A stretch of DNA of 64,000 bases from Cristatella mucedo. Taxonomy: Eukaryota; Bryozoa; Phylactolaemata; Cristatellidae. Shown here in pieces: positions 1 through 46,599 of the stretch. The notes beneath the pieces were generated by a model. That model saw only the letters and a list, made by a program, of their open reading frames with translations. It had not been told where the DNA came from and did no database searches. Every line of letters starts with the position of its first letter. Within the stretch, counting starts at the first letter, position 1. Both the position numbers and the translations under genes were made by a program. Location of the stretch: contig WPIO01000004.1 of NCBI GenBank assembly GCA_009760855.2, positions 12,830,001-12,894,000 on the forward strand. Direction: 5' to 3'.

Positions 1-224
1 CTTTAACAGAAGCACCGTAGGGTAGTGACCTAATGCCTTGCTCTCACAGGTCAGCTAGCAAACAGGGCCACAGAAGGCCAAGGCCAAAGAAGGCCAAGAA
101 CTTAGACATGTAGAAAAAACGTGCCAGTCCATACAGCAAGTGCAACAGGGTGCACCAACCGGTTTGGCTGCCGGGGAGGACAAGCTGTAGACAAGAGGAG
201 AGGCCCACATGCACAAACACCTAC

Positions 225-35973
<35,749 letters not shown>

Positions 35974-36639
35974 GATTTATGTTTGCTTCAAGAGACAAAG
36001 AATCACACACAAAATGATGTGTTATGCATCGATTTAACAACTACGACTATACAAGTATAGCAATAGCCGGCACCGGCAGAACAGTGTCCAAGACCTGCAG
36101 AACCATCAGTACAACATCTTAATTGTGGCCAATTATCACGTACAACAGCCAGCATCTTTAAAACCAGCAAAATAGTCACGCGACTTCTCATAGTAAGACC
36201 ATACTAAAAGCAAGCTCTTTTAAGAATACCGTGAAGGCAGACGCCATAGAAGGCTGTAAAACAAAAAAGTAACAACTCAATCAGCATCAACTTGGCTACG
36301 AAAGCCTGTATACATGTAGCACCAGCAGTATAGAAGGCTGGCTGACGTACAGTTCGCAAGAGACTATCGATAGGCAAGGTCTCGAGTTTATCTGCAGCAT
36401 CATTATCTGATAATTATTAGTTAAGAGAATAGTGCATTGACTAATGCTTTGTTTGGCGACACAGGTACACTTATTGCCTATTCTAGCAAGACTTTCTTGC
36501 AAGATACTTTTTTGTTTCCTAGATCTAGAAGGCCAGGTCCTAAATCTAAGCTCTAAACAGATGATTGTTCGAGTGCTAAGAAAACACTTGTAAAGGGCAC
36601 CGATAGAACTAAATCTTTTTTTCCAAGCACTATAGTACA

Positions 36640-36775
36640 CCAGTCATCTGTCGAGTTCCACAGGGGTCTGTTCTCAATACATTGCTGTTTTCCATTTATA
36701 AATTTATACAGTGTCATCAGAAAAGTGACTTGGACCCACAGAATCAGCTATCATGTCTATACTGATTCCATCTCG
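36640..36775 (+). mobile_element. L2-like LINE, short RT fragment
   Basis: Reads VICRVPQGSVLNTLLFSIYK, the RT block before YADD, then breaks into a SINE-1. Confidence 0.65.
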
Positions 36776-36779
36776 AGGC

Positions 36780-36962
36780 ATATAAATAAATAAAAAAAGC
36801 TGATTTAATAGCCTCTTTTGTATGGCAACAGAAGAGCCTTTACGGCTATCACCACCGCTTGCAGCAGCAATAAAGAATCGCCCACCATAGATTCGAACCA
36901 ACGACCTCGAGACCAAGGTCGTGAAAAGCAACGCCTTACCTAGTGTGCTATCACGGCTCATA
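36780..36962 (-). mobile_element. SINE-1
   Basis: On the minus strand: head with GAGCCGTGATAGCAC, B-box area GGTTCGAATCTATGGTGGGC, end CTGTTGCCATACAAAAGAGG and a TTTATTTATA-type tail. Confidence 0.85.
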
Positions 36963-36999
36963 GGTACCTGCCATTAAAACTACCGGAACCAGCTACTGT

Positions 37000-37330
37000 A
37001 ACTGCTGAACTCCCCAGTCAAGCAGCATATTGACTTCAAGCTTCCATCACTCCCTTTTAGGGCAATTCAATCTCTGGTGCCGGCCTATCTATCAGAAAAG
37101 CTCCCCTACCAGGCTAGGCATCGTACCACGCTTTTCTGGATCAAATCGTTAAGCCATACCTTCTAAGAACCTCAAATCCTTTGGAAACCACGCCTTTAGT
37201 TCATATGCTTCCAAACAAGCCTAGAACTCACTCTCGACGGTTGTCACGACATCCCTTGACTTGACATTTAAAAAGAGGCTAAAATGCATCTTTTTATCAC
37301 AGCATTTAGTAGGTTCCTGCGACTCATTCT
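37000..37330 (+). mobile_element. L2-like LINE, C-terminal fragment
   Basis: Encodes a broken LVPAYLSEKLPYQARHRTT, then SFGNHAFSSYAS-like sequence and FKKRLKCIFLSQHL, the L2 ORF2 end. Followed by a second, better copy at 37,480. Confidence 0.75.
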
Positions 37331-37479
37331 CTATGTGCTCCTGTGATTCATCCTCTATGTGCTTATTTATGTCTGCTGACACTGTGCATGCTGCCACAAA
37401 TCATATTTCCATGATGACCCTGTGCATGTTACCACTAACCAATCCAACAGTCTACAGGAATCCAACAGTAAACAAATAC

Positions 37480-37990
37480 CCCGTACAAACCTCAAATCCT
37501 TTGGAGACCGTGCATTTAGTTCGTATGCTCCCAAAGCCTGGAACTCCCTCCCGACCTGCGTCAGAACATCCCCTGACCTAACCACATTTAAAAAGAATTT
37601 AAAAACACACCTATTTAGGTCAGCATTTAGTGGGTCCCTGTGATTCGTCCTTCATGTGCTTATGCGTGCTGACACTGTGCATGCTGCCACTAACCACATT
37701 TGCATGCTGACCCTGTGCATGTCACCCCTAACCATGTTCTTCATTTTGTTTGTTTGTCAAGCATGATTTTACTCACCATTCAATTGCATTTCCATTTGCA
37801 GCAAATGTAAAGCGCCTAGAGAGAGATTGCGTTCTCCGAGGGCGCTTTATCAAGTGCATTATTATTTTTATAATTATTATTAACCGTTTGATCGAGCTTC
37901 CTTTAAAGCAAACTAAAGTGCCTAGAAAGAGATTAAGTTCTCGGAAGGTGCTATACAAATGTATTATCTTAATTATGAACCGACTGCTAG
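37480..37990 (+). mobile_element. L2-like LINE, C-terminus and 3' UTR
   Basis: TNLKSFGDRAFSSYAPKAWN, then SLPTCVRTSPDLTTFKKNLK and THLFRSAFSGSL stop. The 3' UTR has GCATGCTGCCACTAACCAC repeats. Two successive tails are near 37,800 and 37,915 (GCAAATGTAAAGCGCCTAGA, CAAACTAAAGTGCCTAGAAA). Confidence 0.88.
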
Positions 37991-38004
37991 CTTGCCGACA
38001 GTAA

Positions 38005-38255
38005 TAATAACAATGCACTTGATAAAGCGCCCTCAGAGAACTCAATCTCTCTCTAGGCGCTTTACATTTGCTGCAAATGGAAATGCAATTGAATGGTGAG
38101 TAATATCATGCTTGATAAACAAACAAAATGAATAACATGGTTAGGGGTGACATGCACAGGGTCAGCATGCAAATGTGGTTAGTGGCAGCATGCACAGTGT
38201 CAACACGCATAAGCACATGAAGGACGAATCAAAGGTACCCACTAAATGCTGTCCT
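38005..38255 (-). mobile_element. L2 3' UTR, inverted copy facing 37,640..37,868
   Basis: Reverse complement of the neighbouring L2 3' UTR, including CTCACCATTCAATTGCATTT and the AGCGCCTAGAGAGAGATTG tail, with few differences. It forms a head-to-head palindrome of about 230 bases per arm with a 140-base spacer. Confidence 0.9.
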
Positions 38256-38279
38256 AAATAGGTGTGTAGATCATGTAGA

Positions 38280-39190
38280 TCAGTAGACCATGGATGTAGG
38301 CAAATTTTCATAAACTATCCGATGATAAAACCGAACTCCTACAAACTAGACACTCCAAGCATGCAGCTGGACTATAAGACTTGGCTCTTCCAATTGATAA
38401 TGTTATAAAGCGACAATCATCACGGGCTTGGAATTTAGGTGTCCCCTTTGATAATTACATAAAGTTTGAAAGCTTCATTAAGAAGACCTCAGCCACAGCT
38501 AGCCATTAGGTTTGATCACTATTTAAGATTAGGGTCTGTTTGCGATGGTGGCTGGCTAAAAATCATACTAACCACCTGCTTCTGTCTAGGCTGCACTTCT
38601 ACAATTCAATTTTGGCAATGCTACCGAAAAAGTCATTAAGCCTCCCAGCTGGCAATTAACATGGCTGCTGTAAGGCTAGTCAACAAATTCCAAAGGTTCA
38701 GCTAACTACCTCCTTTGCTGAGGGAGCTTCGATGGCTCCCGGCCGATCAACAGATGCAGAGCAAAATTCTTGCTCCGACCCACAAGGTCCGTCATGGCTC
38801 GACTCCTTCATACCTAGCTGAACTGCTACACCAGTTTTAGCGTAGTCGTGGCCTCAGGTTAACTTTGAACGATACATTAGCTGTTCCATTTCTTCATTTA
38901 AAGACCGTTGGCAATTCGCCCTGTAGGTCCTAGGCTGTGAAACTCGCACCCACAATGCTTATGCAACGATATCCACTCTCCTTCTGCCAACTGTGGCACA
39001 TCTTTTCCAGCAGTCCTGAGCTTTGCTACTTCTACGCCTCTCACTCCCTCCTTCCTCAACTTGAGATGAAGTCTGTTGGCTAACGTATGCTGACTGACAG
39101 TCACGTATGTCATAGACAACTGTTCTGTGTAAAATCCACTCTGTCTTTGTGCTTTGTGCAGTAACAAACCGAGATACATTACATTACTTA
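38280..39190 (+). mobile_element. L2-like LINE family B, 3' part
   Basis: Shares with 29.0-29.8 kb the blocks DDKTELLQT, LLRELRWLPADQQMQSKILA, PTKSVMARLLHT and the tail TAAAATCCACTCTGTCTTTG, then ACCGAGATACATTACATTAC. Broken by stops. Confidence 0.8.
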
Positions 39191-39224
39191 TCCATTGGTT
39201 AGTGATAAAATGCATCCAGCACAC

Positions 39225-39560
39225 ATAAGCACACAAGGCAAAGTTCCCATGAAGCTAATGCTGTGTGAGACACATGTGGGGTTTTGGCTTCTTTTCAAGT
39301 GTCGCCAAGTCAGGGGATGTCATCTCCTCAATCAGCTTTGGGAGCATACAAACAGAGGGCACGATCTCCAAAGGATATGGGGTTGGCTCGAGCCAGAGCT
39401 CAACGAGTAAAGTCAGAAGAGGGGGTGGTGTGATGCAAAGTCTGAGAAGGAAGTATTTCTGACAAGCAGGAATAATTTTTCCTTCAATATCGATCACTAC
39501 TTCAGTGCTCCCAGCTAAGGTATAGAGGCAGCATATGCAGGAGAGTGCTCTCACTCACAC
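39225..39560 (-). mobile_element. L2-like LINE, C-terminal fragment
   Basis: The reverse strand gives ACQKYFLLRLCITPPPLL, then SFGDRALCLYAPKLIEEMTS and DLATLEKKPKPHMCLTQH, the L2 end block with a deletion. Confidence 0.7.
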
Positions 39561-39633
39561 TTTTGCTAGAGGCAAACTGACATCAAGCTCACATACGGTA
39601 ATGGCAGGAACTGAGTGCTGAGCATGGGAACCG

Positions 39634-39715
39634 GGTACCACAGGGTTGGGGTCATGAAAGCCAGGTACTACAGGGTTGGGGGCATGCCAATGAGGTACAA
39701 CATGGTTTGCCAAAG
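39634..39715. repeat. 30-bp minisatellite, three copies
   Basis: GGTACCACAGGGTTGGGGTC recurs at 39,634, 39,664 and 39,694. On the minus strand it reads as a 10-residue NPVVPGFHDP-type repeat, probably not translated. Confidence 0.85.
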
Positions 39716-40354
39716 TAAGGTTCACTCGAACTTTACACCATTTGCTGCTAATGATAACTGATGGCAACTGATGAACCACATTCCATTAGACTCCAACTCC
39801 TCAGGTCGTAGGTCATGCCTGAGTTCTGACCTCTTCTCAAGGAAGTGGTTTGCAAACCGGATCTTGAGATCGGTTATCGGTTATGGCAACTGCATTGAAA
39901 GCCTAAAGCACGGCTTCAGCTAACGGCTTAGTAAAAAAAGACCAAGGGTTGATTGTGAATAAGATTGTTAGCAGTTAGTACAGGACTCCCTACAGGGATG
40001 CAGAGACGGTCACAGACATCTGAAAAAGGAAGAAAGAGGGTGCCTGATGCAGAAATAGGCACGCTGTGAAGGCCAACACACCATTCAAATAATGCTAGGC
40101 GCTGTTGCTGCTTTAAATTTTCTTGCGACTTCTAGAAGAATAGGAGTTAGCAAGAATGCCAACGAGCTTTAGACACTAGGCGTAGAGATGGCATACTCCA
40201 CATGACACTGCTATATGGTATGCTACTGCCTCGAAGCTGCCGAAGCAAGCAGTGAAGCTACCAGGACACTACCACGAACTGAAGATTGATCCACACGAAT
40301 ACAAATATTCACCGAGGTCATTGCTAAGGCAGGGGGATTCAGGACAAAATAACA

Positions 40355-40755
40355 ATAAAATGACTGTACAGCGCCCTCAGAAAACTTAAGCTCTTTCTAG
40401 GCATTTTACATATGCTGTAAAGGAAGGTGGTAACAAATGGCTAGTGGTAACACCCAGATATAAAATCGCTTAATATTGTTAGAGATAGCATGCACTGTCA
40501 ACATGCAAATAGGGTTAGTGGTAGTAGCACATACACATAGTATCTGCATGCACAAGCACTTAAAGGAAAAATCACGAAGACCCACCAAATACTGTGAGAA
40601 ATAGGTGCACTTTCAGCTTCTTCTTAAATGTCAAGTCAGAGATGTCATAACGTCATTTGGGAGTGAGTTCCAGGCTTTGGGAGCATACGAACTAAAGGCA
40701 TGGTCTCTAAAGGATTTGATGTTCGTAGAAGGCATAGCTAAACGATTTGATTAGA
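40355..40755 (-). mobile_element. L2-like LINE, 3' end fragment
   Basis: Tail AGAAAACTTAAGCTCTTTCT near 40,380, UTR blocks (AGCACATACACATAGTATCT), then the C-terminal motif TNIKSFRDHAFSSYAPKAWN from 40,730 to 40,660. It is joined to a dispersed-repeat copy at 40,755. Confidence 0.8.
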
Positions 40756-41260
40756 AAAAGTCCATGATTACGAAAAAGCTCCAGGACGATTGATGACGTA
40801 TACGGAAAAATGTATCGAACCGAAATCAGAAATAATTTTTCTCGAGTTGTGTAAAACAAGCAGAGCTGAGCCCACATTTCAAATTTCACTCCAATATGTG
40901 AAGCTTAAGCTGAGTTATGGATTTTACAAGGTAGAGACCTACGATGGAAATGAAGCTGTATAAAAGTCACAAACCTCAACAAGCTTCACACACGTATCTT
41001 AATATACCAAGGTTCGATAAGTTGCGATTCAACTCGCATATGCTGCTGCAGAGATCGATAAATTTGTCATTTGTAGATATGTTGCTTCGAGCTTACATCC
41101 GGATTAGACGTGGTTTGAATAAGCATTTTTTCTTTTATGCAGAAGTCGTCAGAACTTCCTACACCATTTCTAGCATATTTGTCTTTCGAAAGGTACCCTA
41201 AACACGTATTCGATTGTCAGAAAAATTTTACAAGTATTTTCCTGACCTTCCCATTAAGCA
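40755..41260 (+). repeat. Dispersed ~520-bp repeat, copy 4
   Basis: Aligns across most of copy 1: GATGACGTATACGGAAAAAT, AATTTCACTCCAATATGTGA, GCTTACATCCGGATTAGACG and closing TTTTCCTGACCTTCCCATTA. It inserted into or beside an L2 fragment, as did copy 1. Confidence 0.85.
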
Positions 41261-41404
41261 CATATTTATCATGTTAACTATGCATGGTAGCACTAGGTCT
41301 ATGCAAAATCATGACAAACTGCTTCCCATAGTCATCAGGCCAAGTTGACACAATGGCAAGATAGCTACTTGCGCAGGAAGAGGGCATTTATGAAGCACAT
41401 AATA

Positions 41405-41770
41405 AAAGGTTAGCTGATTTAATAGCCTCATTTATTTTGCTTCAGAAGAGCCTTAATGCAACATATCTCCATCTGTAACTCCACAAAGCCACAAAGACTA
41501 CGTGGGTGTTACACTGGAGAGTTTTGTATAGCGCATTGAAGGCATAAGAGGCTTTTGGTACGCACTCGGTAGCCAACAAACTTCTCACACAACAAAAAGA
41601 AAGTAATAAGATGAGTCAGGAGAGCAGTTAAGGTAGTGAGTAGCGGGGAAGTAGCAGCTCAGGATGGCTTTCACTGCTGCTTGCAGTAGGCAATGAAGGA
41701 TCGCTCATTGCAGGACTCGACCCATGACCATGGTCACAAACAGTGAGCACATTACCCCTGGGCTAACCCT
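41405..41770 (-). mobile_element. SINE-1 split by an L2 family-B tail
   Basis: SINE-1 sequence at 41,405..41,457 (AGCTGATTTAATAGCCTC) resumes at about 41,665..41,770 (TGCTTGCAGTAGGCAATGAA). Between them is a minus-strand LINE B tail (ATCTCCATCTGTAACTCCAC). Confidence 0.75.
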
Positions 41771-42479
41771 CCCCATATAGTAGCAGAGAGCAACGATCAA
41801 ATACGTGTTCTGAGCCACTTGACACCCAGAGTTTCAGTTTAAATGTTGACCGATCAAGGAAAAGTGATGGATCTTACCACAAGAGCTTTATCTGTGCTCG
41901 TAGCAGCCTCGGCTGCTGCACCTAATGTCCAATGAGTACAGCAAGCCCATTGCCAACCTTTGCACACCATACACAGCACAGCAATACATTCGATAAAAGG
42001 TCGGCTTATCCAGGTACAACTGCTTTTTTTGCTAATGTTGTGGCTAGTCCTTGGACTATCACTATAAAATGAAAGGATGTAACACGATAATTGCACCTGG
42101 CCTGACCTTAATACTACTAATAGAGACAGGTCCTTAAGCGCTGCACAAACTAGTCATGTCTAACACATAATCCAAGTGGGAATAGGGCCTAAACCTGCCA
42201 AAGCTATCATAATCTCTGCAGTTGCACACAGCTAACCCGCAATAAGCTTTTAAACACTGCTAATCTTGACCCGACCGAGGCTAGTTCAAAGCTACATTCA
42301 ACCCTATCAGAAGGCGAGATATCGTCTACGTTCGTCCGTCAACTGAAGCCACGGCAGAAGGTCTCGGCACCAACTTCCCAGTTGAAACGAGGTAAGCAAA
42401 GAGAAAAGGTGGTACACAAACTTCCTAGCATTTTAGGTGTGAGTCTAGGCCGGCTGGCCGGATGAGGTTGCTGCAGACA

Positions 42480-43560
42480 GGGTGAATCACAATTTTATTT
42501 CTCGGTGACTGCCACTCCGCAGCTCCGGCGCAAATCTTCGGTTGTGGCCGCGGAAGTCGGACCGCGTTAGTCAAATGACATGCTAGCACTCATAGCGACC
42601 GGTTTCGTCATGGACTGTGCGGCTAACTGATCGCACACTAACCTCCCGTAAGATGTGGGAGGTGATGACCAGCTAAAAAACAGAGGGCATAACAAGCACT
42701 ACGCGCAGAATCGGGATTATCGTCACGCGGCCGCCTCTACAAGTCACCGTAGACTGGAAGCCAAGCGTTCCGGGCAATATCGACAGCCAGATGCATCGAC
42801 ACCCAGCAGTAAACGGTGTGCCGTGGCAAAATAAACGTTACGAATTTCGGGTCCTACGGTAAATAGCCCTCTCAACAACGTAGATGAGCAAAACGCGGCG
42901 CGTTCCTACGCTGGTCAAACAGAAGAGCAAACGGTGGGGCCGAAGTGAAGCGGAGAGGGAGGGGCGCGGGAGCCGAGCCCACGCTGCCGCGGTCGCCAGC
43001 GTCGCTGAGGACGTGCCCCTACCGGCTGCACCGTTCTCTCGAACAGAGTAGCTGGCGGCGGCTCGCCGAAGGCAGTGGTTGCGTAGGCTAGCTCCTTCCG
43101 CGTTAAGGGTCGCAACGCAGCAGCCAGTCCGAGTCCTTCGCAGGCAATCCCGGATGTGGTTGCACAGCTATCGTAACAGCAGGTGGTGGGGTCGAAATGC
43201 TCAATTAGCCTTAGGCTTTCGTAAGATAAATAAATTTAAATAGAAAAGATTATAATCAGAGTTCGAAAGTGCTAGCAGCCTTGGGGAAGACACAACAACG
43301 AGTTGACAGGGGTGGGAGGGTGTGATTGTGCGGAATTCGCGACGTCCAGCAAGCCAAGGCCTGTAAGAATCGCTGATGGTAGTATTTCCGTGAAAATTCT
43401 CGTGGCGCGGGCTCGGGACTCCGCCATGAACCTGGCTTTGATGAACTCGTGCCTACCTCCCAAATGAACTCGTACCTACGTCCCAATCTCGCAACAACCG
43501 TCAAGGCTCGGCCTTGAAGGTTGTTTCGAGATTGGGACAGCGCCTTCTGGTTGGCACGTG
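42480..43560. promoter_or_regulatory. CpG-rich intergenic block, possible promoter or 5' UTR
   Basis: CpG dinucleotides cluster here, densest at 42,890..43,120, against an AT-richer, CpG-poor surround. It lies between the divergent starts of iRhom (minus) and MPG (plus). Open frames on the minus strand (42,915..43,115 and 43,256..43,504) resemble nothing I recognise. It could be a 5' promoter or untranslated exon for either neighbour; this is inference from composition and position only. Confidence 0.3.
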
Positions 43561-44204
43561 CTCCGGGTTGAGGTCATGTCTTCTTGGCCGGCTTCTGCTC
43601 GGAAAAGCGAACCTACAGTAGTGCTATACAAAAATCGTAAACAGGAAAAGATGGGTTGAGATGAGTGTCCTCTAATCGGTAAATTTGTGACAACGCTTGA
43701 GATTGTTTACGATATCGTAAGCATTGGGAACCAGGAATGTCATAATCTACGGTTTAGACCGTATGAGCTGGACAGTTGTAGCGATGGTCGCTCAGTATAT
43801 ATTTTCGGGCTTCGAAATAGTGAGTTGTGATCTGTGACAGATGCTTTGCAGATGCGAAGACTTGTTATATTAAGCTAGTGCGATCTCGATAGCTGCCGGC
43901 TTCGGCGACCGTTGGTGTACCTGCGTATATCGGGGCAGTAAGTACAACTCGTTAGCTATTAGCCCGGTCCACTAATATTTGTCACACATCTGCAAGGACT
44001 TGCCTAATTACGTGAATTGTGTTTTTGGCTTAAGGACTTTAGTTCAGGAGTTGCTGCAGTGCGTTCGTAAAAGTATAAACCTTCCTGGGTAACTTCCTGT
44101 CATCTCTTTTATAGCCTTCGGTTGTTCGGTTCTCTACCTCCTGCTAACTGGCCATAGACGAGCCAGTGCAGGGGCCACCGGCTGCACCGACGATAAAAGT
44201 AAAT

Positions 44205-44365
44205 ACATCCTAGCCGATTGAACAGCCTTCTTCTGTATAGCGACAGAAGAGCCTTTACAGCTATCACCATCGCTTGCAGTGGCTATAAAGGATCGCCCAC
44301 CGCAGGATTCGAACCCACGACCTCAACCGCCTTACCTAGTGTGCCATCACGGCTCACCATACGAT
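44205..44365 (-). mobile_element. SINE-1
   Basis: Well preserved: CTTCTGTATAGCGACAGAAG, CATCGCTTGCAGTGGCTATA, CCGCAGGATTCGAACCCACG and the head GTGATGGCACACTAGGTAAG on the minus strand. Confidence 0.88.
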
Positions 44366-44899
44366 AGATCTACTCCCTGTAGAGGGAGAAACGAAGCAAG
44401 ATAAGAGAGAGGTAGAGAGGGAGCGAGTGTCCACCGCCAGGCGGGTGGGGTACTGGCAGAAGAGCAAGTTAATTATCCGCAGATGGCTTTTCGCTAGGTT
44501 TTGCGACTTGCTGTAGATCTGTGTTGATGAATGTTCTCGACAGTTGATCTCGCGGGAATGGTTGGTATCCGTGTTTGAAGCTCTCGTTTACGTGGACTTT
44601 AACAATATACTTTCTTAATAATGCATCTTTGTGTCACTTGCAAACCGGCCACTTTTAGCCTGTCCACTCACCACTGGCACCACTCACTACTGGCAGCGAC
44701 AGGCTCATTCATTGGCCCCTAGCTCCACCAAGCATGCAGACATCGTAATGGCCTGCTCTCGGAAATCGAATGGGTTAATAGACCTTATCAGTGACCGATT
44801 CAGCTAAGATGCGTCGTTCTGTGGTCGCAGGAAGTCTGGCAATGGCTTTCAGAGCCGGGGACAAGACAGCTTATCCGGCCAATGCATTGAAAGCGCGTG

Positions 44900-45285
44900 C
44901 TTTTTAATTCTCTCTGTTGAATTCACCCACTGCTCTGACTCGAATCGTTTGGCCATACTTCGTGCAAACCTCAACACCTTTGGAGCCTCTGCCTTTTGTT
45001 CATATGCTCCCAAAGCTTGGAACTCACTACCAGCTCGTGCCACAACGTCCGCTGACATGACGGCTTTTCAAAAGAAGCTTAAAATGCACTGGTTTGCCAC
45101 AGCATTTGGCGGGTCTTTGTAATTCGTTCTTCGTGTGCATGTACCTTGTTACACTATGCCTGCTGCTTGCGGATGTTACCACCAATCATTTGGTAATGCT
45201 TTCTATATAACATCTGTAAAGTGTCTAGAAAGAGATCCAGTTCTCTGAGGGAGCTATACAAATGTATTATTATTATTACTCGCCG
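44900..45285 (+). mobile_element. L2-like LINE, C-terminus and tail just upstream of MPG
   Basis: ANLNTFGASAFCSYAPKAWN, then RPLTRRLFKRSLKCTG-like sequence and the tail CATCTGTAAAGTGTCTAGAA, ending (ATT)n at 45,285, about 12-20 bases before the MPG ATG. Confidence 0.82.
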
Positions 45286-45296
45286 GTGCTTGTCAC

Positions 45297-45894
45297 ATGG
45301 TGCTGTCGTGCCTGGTCACGTACAGGCGCAGCAGCTGCTGTGTCAGTGAGCTGGCGGGTGGGCGGGGCAGCCGCTGGCCGCGACTCACCGGCTGCTCGTT
45401 TCGCCGACAGGTGATCAGCGCGCAGGTTCAGCTCGAGCTGGCGCCAAGCGGTGTCAGCAGAAAGCGCTCAGCAAAGGAGCGTGTGCCGGAGAGAAAAAGC
45501 AAGTATTTCTCTCCAAGTCGCTCTGCTGCGTCGAGCGCAGGACCTCCTGAGAAAAGAAGCTGCACAGGCGGTGGCAACCAGCGCTCAGCAGCAGCCGCCA
45601 CCACCACCACCTTGACCGTAGCCAATCGCCTGCTGCGGCGATTTTTCGATGTGCCCTGCATCGATCTGGCTCGCAGCTTGCTTGGGCAGCGGCTGGTGCG
45701 TCGCGTCTGCGGCGGTCAGAGGCTGTCCGGCACGGTGGTGGAGACCGAAGCTTACCTCGGCGGCGACGATCTTGCATCGCACTCGCGAGGCGGACGCCGG
45801 ACCGAGCGCAACGAGGCCATGTTCATGGCGGCCGGCACCACGTATGTGTACAGCGTGTACGGCATGCACTTCTGCCTGAACGTGTCGAGCGCAG
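45297..45894 (+). CDS. MPG: MPG/AAG alkyladenine DNA glycosylase, exon 1
   Basis: 3-Methyladenine/hypoxanthine DNA glycosylase, which starts base-excision repair of alkylated purines in the nucleus. Exon 1 gives residues 1-199 plus one base; the donor is GCAG|GTGAGC. The catalytic core starts near residue 110 (NRLLRRFFDVPCIDLARSLL). Key human residues are all present: the general base Glu125 in VETEAYLG (here E151), Tyr127 (Y153), His136 (H162, in ASHSRGGRRT), Tyr159 (Y185), the intercalating Tyr162 (Y188) and Asn169 (N195). The N-terminal 110 residues are basic and low complexity, but KSKYFSPS resembles the RSIYFSSP just before the human core. The first ATG follows an L2 tail by about 20 bases, so an upstream exon spliced at the ACAG near 45,411 is an alternative start. 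Confidence 0.93.
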
Positions 45895-46117
45895 GTGAGC
45901 ATCGGGCGCAGAGCGTCCGTCACTGGTAAAGTAGCTCTCCAGGCCGCCCTGGCGCCGGAGCTGCTCGCAGCTGCCGCCGTGACGTATGTGTCCCCCAAGC
46001 TCCCCAGTGAGCGCGCCGGGTGGTGAGAGCTGGGGCTGCACGTGCAGATGCTCGTTCGGCTTGCTCTAGCATTGCCCTGCGAAGTAAGCGTCTCTCGTCT
46101 CTTGCTCGGCGTTGCAG

Positions 46118-46599
46118 GTGCCGGCGCCGCGGTGCTCGTCCGAGCCCTGCAGCCAGCCGAGGGCGTGCCGCACATGGCGGCCAACAGGCACATCGCCTGC
46201 GAGCACAGCGCCGTGCCAAGAGTGGGCGCGGCAGTGGCCGAAGCGCATGTTGACGGCACTGCCGTCGGCGTGTGTGATGCTTGTTCGAGGCGACTCTGTA
46301 GTGGACCAGCCAAGCTGTGCCAGGCGCTGCAGATTGAGAAAGCCCTGTTCAACAAGATGGATTTGTGTGCCGATGGCAGCGACCTCTGGCTTGAGCCAGA
46401 TGGCAGTATGGCCGATGACGACATAGTGGCAGCATCGCGCATCGGCGTTGGATACGCTGGGTCGGTCTGGGCATCCAAGCCACTACGTTTTTATGTTAGA
46501 GACAATTGCTTCGTCAGTGAGTCTCCATGGACTCGGGTGGAGGTAGCCGAAAGGAAAGCCGCACAGAAAACCGAGCTCGACTCTCGCCATATCACGTGA
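46118..46599 (+). CDS. MPG: MPG/AAG alkyladenine DNA glycosylase, exon 2
   Basis: Acceptor GTTGCAG|GT; the split Gly codon restores frame after a 223-base intron. Both exons together give 359 residues against 298 in human MPG. Conserved blocks are VLVRALQPAEGV, the substrate-pocket strand LCSGPAKLCQAL, VAASRIGVGYAG and ASKPLRFYVRDNCFVS. The stop follows a short charged tail (AERKAAQKTELDSRHIT). The gene runs toward the KChIP gene (convergent). The intron and both exons are GC-rich compared with the flanks. No frameshift or internal stop was seen, so the gene looks functional. Confidence 0.93.
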
